The notes under the pieces are model-generated. The model was given only the letters and a program-made list of their open reading frames with translations, did no database searches and was not told the origin of the DNA. 64,000 nucleotides of DNA from Streptomyces xylophagus (lineage in GTDB: Bacteria > Actinomycetota > Actinomycetes > Streptomycetales > Streptomycetaceae): assembly GCF_000716435.1 (NCBI RefSeq), contig NZ_JNWO01000012.1, positions 186,001 through 250,000 on the forward strand, given 5' to 3'. The stretch's first letter is position 1. The number at the start of each line of letters is the position of its first letter. The translations under genes were made by a program, and so were the position numbers. Below, piece by piece: positions 26,435 to 34,746 of this stretch.

Positions 26435-27082
26435 ATGCGCGTCGTCATCGCCGAGGACTCGGCCCTCCTGCGCGACGGCCTGGTCCAACTGCTCCAGCTA
26501 CGGGACGTAGAAGTGGCAGCGGCGGTCGGCGACGCGGAGTCCCTGCTGACCGCGGTCGCGGCCCATGCCCCCGACGTCGCCGTCGTGGACATCCGCCTCC
26601 CGCCCACCCAGACCGACGAGGGCGTACGGGCGGCCGTACGACTGCGGGAGCAGCACCCGGCGACCGGCGTGCTGCTGTTCTCGCAGTACGTCGAGACGAC
26701 CCACGCGGCCCAACTCCTCGGAAACCCGGCCGGGTTCGGATATCTCCTCAAGGAACGGGTCGTGGACATCGGCGAGTTCATCGGCGCGCTGGAACGCGTC
26801 GCCGCCGGCGGCACCGCACTCGACCCCGAGGTCGTCGCCCAACTCTTCGGCGCCGCCCGCCGATCCACCGCCCTCGACACCCTCACACCCCGCGAACGCG
26901 AAGTCCTCGCACTGATGGCGGAGGGCCGCACCAACCACGCGATCGCGACCGCGTTCACGGTCTCCGAACGAGCCGTCGAGAAGCACGTCGCCAACATCTT
27001 CACGAAGCTCGACCTGCCACCGTCGGAGACAGGCAACCGGCGAGTGCTGGCGGTACTCCGCTACTTGGAGAACGGCCGCTGA
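26435..27082 (+). CDS. LuxR/NarL-type response regulator
   Basis: 215 residues. Receiver domain with acidic pocket ED (residues 7-8), phosphoacceptor Asp in VAVVDIRL and conserved Lys in YLLKERV. It is followed by a C-terminal LuxR HTH (LTPREREVLALMAEGRTNHAIATAFTVSERAVEKHVANIFTKL). Third gene of the sensor-kinase operon. Its target is not known; the 18-bp palindrome upstream of the operon is one possible site. Confidence 0.93.
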   Translation: MRVVIAEDSALLRDGLVQLLQLRDVEVAAAVGDAESLLTAVAAHAPDVAVVDIRLPPTQTDEGVRAAVRLREQHPATGVLLFSQYVETTHAAQLLGNPAGFGYLLKERVVDIGEFIGALERVAAGGTALDPEVVAQLFGAARRSTALDTLTPREREVLALMAEGRTNHAIATAFTVSERAVEKHVANIFTKLDLPPSETGNRRVLAVLRYLENGR

Positions 27083-27177
27083 AGTTCGGAACGCGCTGAC
27101 CAATTCAGTTGCCGCTCACTGCTCCGCGGCGGATCCTGTGTGCTCGGTCCAACCGGACGGCCGATGAGGGGGATGCC

Positions 27178-27561
27178 GTGGGACTCGTTCTGTTCCCAGG
27201 AGACGACGACAACAGCAGCCCGGACGCGGCCTGGTCCTGCAAGGGCTTCGCTGAGTTCCGGCGCTGGTTGGCACAGGCTGAAGGGTTCGGTCTCGACGAG
27301 ATGGACGGCTTCGGCGGACAACGCTCCTGGAGCGATGTCGTCACGCCGCTTACACCGCTACTCGACCACCCCGATGTCGGCGGCCCCGATCTCTCACCGC
27401 TGGAGTGCGCCGCGATCCTGTCCCGCGTGCAGGAGATCGCTGACCAGTGCCAGGAGCGAGGCCAGGATCGGCTTGTCCAAGAGCACATCACCGACGCCCG
27501 AAACCTGGCGATCGTCCTGCGGTTCTGCATCGACAAGGACGTCGATCTCCTCTTCCTCTGA
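27178..27561 (+). CDS. Hypothetical protein
   Basis: 127 residues, acidic, with no membrane segment or recognised domain. GTG 27178 has GAGGGGG upstream; the same frame is open from 27109 but its upstream part looks non-coding. Contains WSCKGFAEFRRWLAQAEGF and LSPLECAAILSRVQEIADQ helices. It has the look of small cytosolic actinobacterial proteins of unknown role. It stands alone between the two-component operon and a convergent sortase gene. Confidence 0.6.
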   Translation: MGLVLFPGDDDNSSPDAAWSCKGFAEFRRWLAQAEGFGLDEMDGFGGQRSWSDVVTPLTPLLDHPDVGGPDLSPLECAAILSRVQEIADQCQERGQDRLVQEHITDARNLAIVLRFCIDKDVDLLFL

Positions 27562-27613
27562 ACGCGGTCGAGGTCACCACCAGGGCCGGTGACCGACCTG
27601 AACCCCGCCGCCC

Positions 27614-28252
27614 CTACCGGCTCCCGCTCAGGTGCGCGAACACCACCACGTTCCCCTGATACCCCGTCGACCGCGAGTACCCGCCCCCACACGTGATCAC
27701 CCGCAACTCCGGCCGCCGCGCGGCCCCGTACACCTTCTGGTCGGGAAAGCGGCTCGCCTCGTACACCTCGACCGCGTCCACCGTGAACAGCGCGACGCTC
27801 CCGTCCAACCGGTCCAGCTCGATGGTGTTGCCCTTCTTCAGGGCGCCGAGATCGTAGAAGACGGCGGGTCCGTCGGCGTTGTCGACATGCCCCGCGACGA
27901 TCGCCGTGCCGGTCTCACCGGGGGTGGTGCCGGCCTCGTACCAGCCGGCGAGGTTCTTCCTCGCGGCCGGGGGCACGTCCAGGCTGCCGGTGCTCGTCAG
28001 CTTGAGGCCCATCAGCGGGGCGTCCACATGGATGGCCGGGATGTGGATGCGGTCCGGCGGCGACGGTGGCAGCGCACGTGCCGCGGTGTGCCCGGCGACC
28101 GGGTCGGGCCGGCCCTCGGCGGCGGACGGCTGGGGCGGCGCGTTCGTCTCACCGCCGCCGGTCAGCAGCCACGCGCCCGTGCACAGGGCGACCACGGTGA
28201 CGGCCCCTATCGCGGTATTGCCGAATCCACGGCGACAGCTACGACGACGCAT
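27614..28252 (-). CDS. Class F sortase
   Basis: 212-residue membrane-anchored transpeptidase that cleaves sorting signals and attaches proteins to peptidoglycan. N-terminal membrane helix (IGAVTVVALCTGAWLLTGG), a Pro-rich linker, then the sortase beta-barrel with catalytic His in IVAGHVDN, Cys in RVITCGGG and Arg in YSRSTGY. ATG 28252 has AGGGG with six-base spacing; GTG 28255 is equally possible. It lies 117 bases downstream of a secreted-protein gene in the same direction, its likely functional partner. Confidence 0.92.
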   Translation of the reverse strand: MRRRSCRRGFGNTAIGAVTVVALCTGAWLLTGGGETNAPPQPSAAEGRPDPVAGHTAARALPPSPPDRIHIPAIHVDAPLMGLKLTSTGSLDVPPAARKNLAGWYEAGTTPGETGTAIVAGHVDNADGPAVFYDLGALKKGNTIELDRLDGSVALFTVDAVEVYEASRFPDQKVYGAARRPELRVITCGGGYSRSTGYQGNVVVFAHLSGSR

Positions 28253-28369
28253 CACTCACCCCTCTCCAGCAACTGGCTGCCCCGCGCCCCCCTCCGGGCC
28301 ACGAGGGGCGTCGGACCCGGAGGGGGAGGGGACTTGCGGTACCGGCGGACGGACAGCGGAGGGTGTCCG

Positions 28370-28888
28370 TCAGATCCCGTCGCCTCTCGCCCGGCGATGC
28401 AGGAGCCAGGTACCGCCCGCGGCGGCGACGGCGAGAGCCGCCACGCCGGCCGCGGTCTGCACGGGGTCGGGGCCCAAGGCACCGCCGACCCCCGTCTTCA
28501 CACTTCCGCGCGGCTGCACCTGCTGCCGCATCGAGGCCAGCGTCACCATCAGATCGCCGGTGACCTCCTTGCCGTCCGCGCACTTCGCGACGATCTCGTA
28601 CGTCCCCGGCTGCGCGCTCGGCGGCACCTTGAACTGCCCGATCGCATCGCCCTCGTGCGTACTCGGCGCCAGCGTGAACGTGCCGGCGCCCACCGCGCTC
28701 GCATCACCGGCGGCCGTGCCGTCGTCGCCGCAGGCCGCCGTGTTCACCGTGACGTCGCCGCCCGGCACGGCGTTCGACGGAAACACCTCCAGACTGCCCC
28801 TCTCGCCGCCGTACGCCGGCGCGGTCGCGAGACCCGCGGCGGCGAAGGCGAGCGCGGTGCCGGTCAGCAGACGGGCGGTACGTCGCAT
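28370..28888 (-). CDS. Secreted, C-terminally anchored hypothetical protein next to sortase
   Basis: 172 residues. Signal peptide (MRRTARLLTGTALAFAAAGLATAPAYG, cleavage near residue 27), then an Ig-like beta domain (ERGSLEVFPSNAVPGGDVTVNTAACG...GTYEIVAKCADGKEVTGDLMV). It ends with a C-terminal membrane helix (AAGVAALAVAAAGGTWLL) and a basic tail HRRARGDGI. No LPxTG-like motif is visible before the helix. It is therefore anchored by its own helix or uses an unrecognised signal. Usually found beside class F sortases. Confidence 0.78.
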   Translation of the reverse strand: MRRTARLLTGTALAFAAAGLATAPAYGGERGSLEVFPSNAVPGGDVTVNTAACGDDGTAAGDASAVGAGTFTLAPSTHEGDAIGQFKVPPSAQPGTYEIVAKCADGKEVTGDLMVTLASMRQQVQPRGSVKTGVGGALGPDPVQTAAGVAALAVAAAGGTWLLHRRARGDGI

Positions 28889-29173
28889 CGGTGCTCCTCC
28901 GAGCTGTGGTTGGCTGCCCTTCCGAGGAAAGTGGCACCGGGCCCGGCCCGCTTCCTGAGCGAGCGTCAGAAGTGTGGTGAATGGGTGTCAGGAAGGCGCT
29001 ACGACAGCCCGTCCCGCCGCCGTTTCAGCAGGTCATAGGGGTACGGCGGACCGTTACCTGAGAAGATCCCGAAGAGCGCAGGCCGCGCGTGTGAACGGGT
29101 GACCGCAGCCCCTGTCGGCAGCGCGATCGACCGAGCTTGACCTCAAGAATGGTTGAGGTACCAGGCTGCCCGC

Positions 29174-29761
29174 ATGGACACCACTACCCCTCCTTTGGTC
29201 GTCACCGTCGTCATCGGCAGCAACCGCCACGGCCGCTTCGGCCCGGTCGTCGCCGACTGGCTCCTCACCCACGTCCACGACCGCCCCGACCTCGCCCTCC
29301 AGGTCGTCGACGTGGCAGACACCGACCACCTGCCGACGACCCTCGCCCCGACCCCGGAGGCGACCACCGCACTCTCCGGCATCACCCCGAAACTGTCCTC
29401 GGCCGACGCCTTCGTCGTCCTCACCCCCGAGTACAACCACTCCTTCCCGGCCGGCCTCAAGAACCTCATCGACTGGCACTACACCGAGTGGCGCGCCAAA
29501 CCCGTCGCCCTCGTCTCCTACGGCGGCCTCGCGGGCGGCCTGCGCGCGGTGGAACACCTGCGCCAGGTCTTCGCCGAACTCCACGCCGTCACGGTCCGCG
29601 ACACCGTCTCCTTCCACAACGCGGGCGCGTCCTTCGACGACCGGGGCCTCCCCAAGGACCCCACGGCTCCGGACGCGGCGGCGAAGGCGATGCTCGACCA
29701 ACTGGTGTGGTGGGGACGGGCGTTGAAGGAGGCGCGGGAAGCACGGCCGTACTCCGCATAG
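29174..29761 (+). CDS. NADPH-dependent FMN reductase
   Basis: 195-residue cytoplasmic flavodoxin-fold reductase. FMN phosphate-binding loop VVIGSNRHGRFG, the substrate-side motif LTPEYNHSFPAGLKNLIDW and SYGGLAGGLRAVEHLRQVF are all typical of the NADPH_dep_FMN_red (azoreductase/quinone reductase) family. ATG 29174 has a weak AGG eight bases upstream; TTG 29153 would add seven residues. The 285 bases upstream hold no supported gene. Confidence 0.9.
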   Translation: MDTTTPPLVVTVVIGSNRHGRFGPVVADWLLTHVHDRPDLALQVVDVADTDHLPTTLAPTPEATTALSGITPKLSSADAFVVLTPEYNHSFPAGLKNLIDWHYTEWRAKPVALVSYGGLAGGLRAVEHLRQVFAELHAVTVRDTVSFHNAGASFDDRGLPKDPTAPDAAAKAMLDQLVWWGRALKEAREARPYSA

Positions 29762-29851
29762 CGCCCTCTTCGCGACTCCTCCCGGAATTCACCCGAACGG
29801 GACACCTGTCCGCCGCCATGAGAACCGCCCCGGCGGAGCATGCATCCCGGC

Positions 29852-30982
29852 ATGAGTGTGGACAAGGCGTACTTCACCGTCGGGGCCACCGTGTCCACGT
29901 ACGACATCGACGCGGACGCGGCGGACCCGGCCCAGGACTGGCAACTCGGCGCGGCCTGGGCCGGGTTGCCGCCCGGCTGGGAGGAAGGCATCGACGCGGC
30001 GGTCGACTTGGGCCAGGCCCATCTGTACGTCTTCCGGGGCACGGAGTACGTCCGCATCCCGTTCGCCACCCAGACCGTCGACGACGGCTACCCGCTCACG
30101 ATCCGCGACAACTGGACCGGCCTCTCCTTCGACACCGTCGACGCGGTCATGAACTGGTCCGACGGAAAGCTCTACTTCTTCAGCGGCCCGCAGTACGTCC
30201 GCTACGACATCACCGCCGACCGCCAGGACCCCGGTTACCCCAAGCTCATCGCCGACGGCTGGACCGGAGTCACCGCCGACTGGATCGGCGACGGCATCGA
30301 CGGCGCCCTCAACCCCGGGAACGGACGGGCCTACTTCTTCAAGGGCACCGAGTACGTGGCCGTCGACTGGCGCACCAAGAAACAGGAGGACGGCTACCCC
30401 CTCACCATCGCCGACCAGTGGCCCGGCCTCACCGGCCCCTACGACGCGATCTGGTCGAACGCCGCCACCGCACCGCCGAGTTCGAGCAAGGGGTCCCAAT
30501 TCCGGCAGTTCTACGGCGAGTTCGCCACCGCCAGCGAGACGGCGACCGGCGTCCCCGCGCTGGTCACGCTCGGTCAGGCGGCACTGGAATCCGGCTGGGG
30601 CACAGCAGCCCCCGGCAACAACTTCTTCGGCATCAAGGCGAAGGCGACCGACCCGCCCGAGAGCAGGCAACTCCTCAGGACCCAGGAGGTGTTGGACCGG
30701 CCGGACGTGCAGTTCCCGGAGGTCATCTCCGTGACGCAGCGCCCCGACGGCAAGTACCTGTACGTCGTCCGCGACTGGTTCCGCGTCTACGCGACCCCCG
30801 AGGAGTCCTTCACGGCCCACGGCAACTACCTGCGGAACAACAGCCGTTACGCCTCCGCGTTCGACCACACCGACGACCCGTACGCCTTCGCCCGGGCGGT
30901 CGCGGACGCGGGCTACGCGACCGCCACGAACTACTACGACTCCCTGGCCTCGGTCATGCGGAACATCGAGGCCGCCACCTGA
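29852..30982 (+). CDS. Hemopexin-repeat protein fused to GH73-type glucosaminidase
   Basis: 376 residues. Residues 1-205 are four hemopexin-like blades (KAYFTVGATVSTYDIDAD; AHLYVFRGTEYVRIPF; GKLYFFSGPQYVRYDI; GRAYFFKGTEYVAVDW), enough for one complete propeller. Residues ~215-376 are a mannosyl-glycoprotein endo-beta-N-acetylglucosaminidase/FlgJ-like domain with the probable catalytic Glu in LGQAALESGWGTAAPGNNFFGIKA. It should cut peptidoglycan glycan strands. No signal peptide is seen, so access to the wall needs lysis or a non-classical route. ATG 29852 is chosen over 29840 (GGAG too close). First of four same-strand genes that may form one system. Confidence 0.85.
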   Translation: MSVDKAYFTVGATVSTYDIDADAADPAQDWQLGAAWAGLPPGWEEGIDAAVDLGQAHLYVFRGTEYVRIPFATQTVDDGYPLTIRDNWTGLSFDTVDAVMNWSDGKLYFFSGPQYVRYDITADRQDPGYPKLIADGWTGVTADWIGDGIDGALNPGNGRAYFFKGTEYVAVDWRTKKQEDGYPLTIADQWPGLTGPYDAIWSNAATAPPSSSKGSQFRQFYGEFATASETATGVPALVTLGQAALESGWGTAAPGNNFFGIKAKATDPPESRQLLRTQEVLDRPDVQFPEVISVTQRPDGKYLYVVRDWFRVYATPEESFTAHGNYLRNNSRYASAFDHTDDPYAFARAVADAGYATATNYYDSLASVMRNIEAAT

Positions 30983-31091
30983 GCCGCTACCTGAGCCACC
31001 ACCTGAACTGAACCGGCCGGTGATTCACTGATCCGGGTGAATGCCCGCAAGTCGCCGTATAGGTGTCATATGACCCGGGCAGGACGGGGTC

Positions 31092-32555
31092 ATGGGATAC
31101 CAACTGGGGGATCTGGGGCGGACGTTCCGCGACCAGATGTACAACGTGCTCACCGGCGGCGACGGCAGCGTCCCGCCGGCCAAGTCCAGCTTCATCACCT
31201 GGTGCATGCCGGGACTGCCGTACCAGGAGGCGGACTTCGCGTTCGCCGCGCAGGGCATCGGCACCGGCGCCACGGCGGCGGAGGACAAGCTCCTGCTCCA
31301 GCAGGCGTACAACTTCTCCTCGCTCATCGACTTCATCCCGGACGTGACCTCGGCGTACTCGTCGGGCCGCCAGGACGGGGTGTGGCGCAACGCGAGCGGT
31401 GCCCGGCTGAGCGAGATCTACGGCCAGATCCTCAAGTTCTCCAAGGTCGTCGACGACCAGCTCACCGACGACCAGAAGGCCAAACTGGACCGGTTCCGGG
31501 GCCTGTTACGGGTGACGCGCACCGTGAAGGACATCGTCACCGAGCAGGAGAAACAGGTCACCGAGGACAGCCCCATGCTCAAGGCCTACAAGGCGTGCAT
31601 GCAGGCGTACGTCACCGCCGCGCTGTCGTACAACAACAAGCGCATCGCCGCCCAGGCCGCCATCGGGGAGTCCGGCAAACAGGCGGTCGCGGACTGGGCG
31701 GCCAACGCGCAGCTGTACTCGATGCAGGTCGCCGCCGCGATGGACGACTGGACGTCGAGCGGGTACCGCAACGAGGTCGAGGAGATCAACGCCTACATCG
31801 ACCAGACCACCGAGAAGTCGATGCTGCTGTGGAAGCGCAACCTGGAGCGCTTCTACAAGGAGGCGAACACCAACGCGCTCGGCCCGGGCCAGTCCTTCTA
31901 CTACACGACGGTCGTCCCCGGTGACTTCGCGACCTCGAACGGCTGGACCGCGTACTCGATGTACCACCAGATGGTGGACTCCCACAGCCACTACGAGACG
32001 ACGTCCTGGTCGGCCGGCGGTGGCCTGAACTTCGGCCTGTGGAGCGCGAGTTCGGGCGTCACCTCCAACTCCCAGGACTACAGCGAGAACTACCAGGTCG
32101 ACGACTTCTCGATGTCCTTCGAGATGGCGCAGGTGCAGGTCGTACGGCCCTGGTTCTACCCGGAGTTCCTGGAGAACCGCGGCTGGGACCTGCGCAAGGG
32201 GCGGGGCTGGAACTACGACCAGATGCCGTCCGACGGCGGCAATCCGCCGCAGGGCCGCTTCATCGGCTATCCGCTCCAGGCCCTGTTCATCAGGAACCTC
32301 ACCATCCACTCCGCCTCGCTGGCCCAGGCGTTGCAGACCCACCAGAGCTCCGTGTCGGTCAACGCCAGTGTCGGCTGGGGCCCGTTCACCGTGAAGGGCA
32401 GCTACAGCCACTCCGAGTCGGACCAGCACTTCCACTCCGAGAACGACGGCGCCACCATCACCGTCCCCGGCATGCAGATCATCGGCTTCGTCAACCACCT
32501 CCTCGACAAGACACCCAACCTGCTCGACGGCCTCGACCCCGACCAACTGGTGTAA
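31092..32555 (+). CDS. Unrecognised protein with helical N-half and beta-rich C-half
   Basis: 487 residues, no signal peptide. Residues ~80-260 are long helices (KAYKACMQAYVTAALSYNNK; EEINAYIDQTTEKSMLLWKR). Residues 275-330 alternate small/polar and hydrophobic residues (SWSAGGGLNFGLWSASSGV), as in amphipathic beta hairpins. A conserved block VVRPWFYPEFLENRGWDL...MPSDGGNPPQGRF...ALFIRNLTI follows, then VKGSYSHSESDQHFHSENDG and PGMQIIGFVNHLL. The next gene encodes a colinear paralogue. The pattern suggests a membrane-interacting or self-assembling protein, but no function is established. Good Shine-Dalgarno AGGACGGGG. Confidence 0.8.
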   Translation: MGYQLGDLGRTFRDQMYNVLTGGDGSVPPAKSSFITWCMPGLPYQEADFAFAAQGIGTGATAAEDKLLLQQAYNFSSLIDFIPDVTSAYSSGRQDGVWRNASGARLSEIYGQILKFSKVVDDQLTDDQKAKLDRFRGLLRVTRTVKDIVTEQEKQVTEDSPMLKAYKACMQAYVTAALSYNNKRIAAQAAIGESGKQAVADWAANAQLYSMQVAAAMDDWTSSGYRNEVEEINAYIDQTTEKSMLLWKRNLERFYKEANTNALGPGQSFYYTTVVPGDFATSNGWTAYSMYHQMVDSHSHYETTSWSAGGGLNFGLWSASSGVTSNSQDYSENYQVDDFSMSFEMAQVQVVRPWFYPEFLENRGWDLRKGRGWNYDQMPSDGGNPPQGRFIGYPLQALFIRNLTIHSASLAQALQTHQSSVSVNASVGWGPFTVKGSYSHSESDQHFHSENDGATITVPGMQIIGFVNHLLDKTPNLLDGLDPDQLV

Positions 32556-32569
32556 GGCGGCGGGCAATT

Positions 32570-34138
32570 GTGACCGACAACGAAACGGTGTGGTCGGCCT
32601 CCCCGGTGGACGCGGCCGCGATTTTCGGCCTGGGCGCGTACTTCCGGAACCTGCTCACCGACCCCGACCACCTGGTCGGCGTACCGGTGACGCCGGTCGT
32701 CTACCAGGACAGCACGTTCCGCTTCGGCGGCGCCCTGGACTCGGCCCGGTCCACGGTCTGGGCCGAGTTCTGCGAACTGGTCAACAGGGTTCCCACCCAA
32801 CCGATTTGGGCGCCTCCGTCGACCGTCCACCTGTGGGGTATCTACGGCGAGGTACTCGGCGCCGACCTGGCCCGCTCCACCCTCACCCCCGAGGAACACC
32901 AGCGCTACGACACGGCGGTCGACTACCTCTACGACACCGGCCCCGACGGAGTCTTCGTCCCCTCACCCGCCCTGCGCGACTACCGCACGGCCCGCCAGGC
33001 CTGGCTCCAGGCCGACACGGACTACCACCAGGCGGAACAGACGGCGGCCATGTCGACCGACCCGGCGGCGCGCGACCACTGGACCCACGTCGACGAACCC
33101 CGCCTCCGCCAGGCCAGGGACGACGCCATGGACGCCTGGCAGACCGCAGGCCACAAAGCCGAGGTGGAGGACGCCCTGCGCGAGACCTCCGAACTCGCCT
33201 CCAAGGCCCCCTCCAGCATCTGGAAACGGCACCGCGACACCTTCAACCCCAACCTCCCCGACCAGTACACGACCGCCCCCAACGGCACGCGTTTCGCGCC
33301 CACTTACTACTCACCGGACGGCGCCCTGGACGACCCCTGGTCGAGAGTCGTGCTCTCGGAGGACATGCTCCGTACCCTGGCCGCGCAGGCCCCCGCGGAA
33401 CTCAGGTCGGCGTTCGGCGACCGCGCCACCGACGACACGGTCTTCTCCCTCGCCTTCGAATACCGGGTGGTGTCCGTGGTCCGCCCCTGGCTGGACCCGC
33501 CGATGGAGCTCTTCGGCTCCCGGGCCTGGCGCCTCTCGTCAGGTGTCGCCCCGCTCAGCGACGGCGCCACTCCACCCCACGGCCGCTGCCCGTCGTACGT
33601 CGAATCGGTCGCCCTGGCCCGCAACATCGAACTGATCCGCCAGGCCGTCGGCTACACGGAGACCCCCGGCGAGACCACCCTCCACGGCACCTGGACCCTC
33701 GACCTCGACAACGGCATCGCCGGCGGCGACATGAACACCGCCGACCTCTGGTGGGAGTGGATGACGGAGACCACCGCCCAGTTGGTCCCCAGCTCCCACG
33801 CCGGAATCGTCAACCTCGGCCAGGTCGACTACGACGCCTTCGACGGCCACCGCCTCTCGACCCTCACCTACGGCACCACACCCCTCACCGGCAACCCGGA
33901 CGCGAGCAACCAACTGGTCACCGGGGACGTGTTCGCCGTACGCACGACGGAGGGCCGCTTCGCCAAGGTCCTCGTCGTCCAGTACGGCTACGACCTCCAA
34001 CTCCGCTGGGTGGCCTACCAGCAGGCGACCTCCGCGACGCAGAGCACGGTCACCGGCCCGGACGACGTCTTCCTCGCCGGGTTCGTGTGCAGACAGCTCC
34101 CGAAGAGCCCGGACCCGGACCCGGCGCTGACATGGTGA
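32570..34138 (+). CDS. Paralogue of the preceding unrecognised protein
   Basis: 522 residues, GTG start 15 bases after the previous stop, preceded by GGCGGCGGG. Colinear resemblance to the upstream product: YQDSTFRFG, IYGEVLGADL...LTPEEHQRYD, SPALRDYRTARQAWLQADTDYH, AWQTAGHKAEVEDAL, IWKRHRDTF, and the block VVRPWLDPPMELFGSRAWRL...LSDGATPPHGRC...VALARNIELI. The Ser/Gly-rich hairpin-like segment of the first protein is missing. Instead the C-terminus has its own domain (WTLDLDNGIAGGD; YGYDLQLRWVAYQQ). Probably a partner subunit. Its stop overlaps the next start. Confidence 0.8.
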   Translation: MTDNETVWSASPVDAAAIFGLGAYFRNLLTDPDHLVGVPVTPVVYQDSTFRFGGALDSARSTVWAEFCELVNRVPTQPIWAPPSTVHLWGIYGEVLGADLARSTLTPEEHQRYDTAVDYLYDTGPDGVFVPSPALRDYRTARQAWLQADTDYHQAEQTAAMSTDPAARDHWTHVDEPRLRQARDDAMDAWQTAGHKAEVEDALRETSELASKAPSSIWKRHRDTFNPNLPDQYTTAPNGTRFAPTYYSPDGALDDPWSRVVLSEDMLRTLAAQAPAELRSAFGDRATDDTVFSLAFEYRVVSVVRPWLDPPMELFGSRAWRLSSGVAPLSDGATPPHGRCPSYVESVALARNIELIRQAVGYTETPGETTLHGTWTLDLDNGIAGGDMNTADLWWEWMTETTAQLVPSSHAGIVNLGQVDYDAFDGHRLSTLTYGTTPLTGNPDASNQLVTGDVFAVRTTEGRFAKVLVVQYGYDLQLRWVAYQQATSATQSTVTGPDDVFLAGFVCRQLPKSPDPDPALTW

Positions 34139-34746
34139 CCCCCGAACTGGCCGTCCACGGCTTCGTGTTGCTGGGCACGGACACGGTGTACGCAGTCCAC
34201 ATGCCGACGTTCACCGCGCCCTACGACTTCCAGGCCGTCCTGCGGGTCACCCTGGACACGGACACCTACCGCGCGGCCCGCAAGCGCTACGGCACCTCGG
34301 CACTGTTCACGGTCAGCCCACGTACCCTCCTCCTCAAGGACCTTGAGCCGGGTGCCTCCTTCTCCGCCGACCTGTACTTCGGCCGCTTCGGGAGGGACGG
34401 CGAGCTGTTGGGGGAGGTGAGGGTGGGGATCGAGGAGCGGCTGTACGTGGGCCACCCGACGGAACGGGCGGCTCTGCAGTACGTCCTCTTCGGTCGCGAA
34501 CAGCTCTACTTGGCGCACGTGTTCACCAGCCCGCCGGACTTCGACCAGGTACTGACGGCTCAACTCGCCGGAGAATGGCTGACGTTGCCCGCCGAGGAGA
34601 CAGCACGCACGGTGGTGATCCCGAACCGCCCGGACGACCTGACGGGCCGACTGCGCCCGGGCGAGCAAGTCACCGTAGAGGGCACGGATTTGCAGGTACT
34701 GGCCGAGGTGTACCTGGAGACGGCCGACCTGGCGGACGAGCCCTAA
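34132..34746 (+). CDS. Small protein of the hemopexin-cluster, function unrecognised
   Basis: 204 residues, beta-rich by appearance, no signal peptide or membrane helix. It shows an internal duplication: FVLLGTDTVYAVHMPTFTAPYDFQAVLRVTL near the start is echoed by YVLFGREQLYLAHVFTSPPDFDQVLTAQL near residue 120. ATG 34132 overlaps the upstream stop, so translation is coupled. The repeated YxxHxFTxPxDFxxVL unit may define a binding fold. Last gene of the cluster; it runs tail-to-tail into the TetR gene, the two stop codons overlapping. Confidence 0.78.
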   Translation: MVTPELAVHGFVLLGTDTVYAVHMPTFTAPYDFQAVLRVTLDTDTYRAARKRYGTSALFTVSPRTLLLKDLEPGASFSADLYFGRFGRDGELLGEVRVGIEERLYVGHPTERAALQYVLFGREQLYLAHVFTSPPDFDQVLTAQLAGEWLTLPAEETARTVVIPNRPDDLTGRLRPGEQVTVEGTDLQVLAEVYLETADLADEP

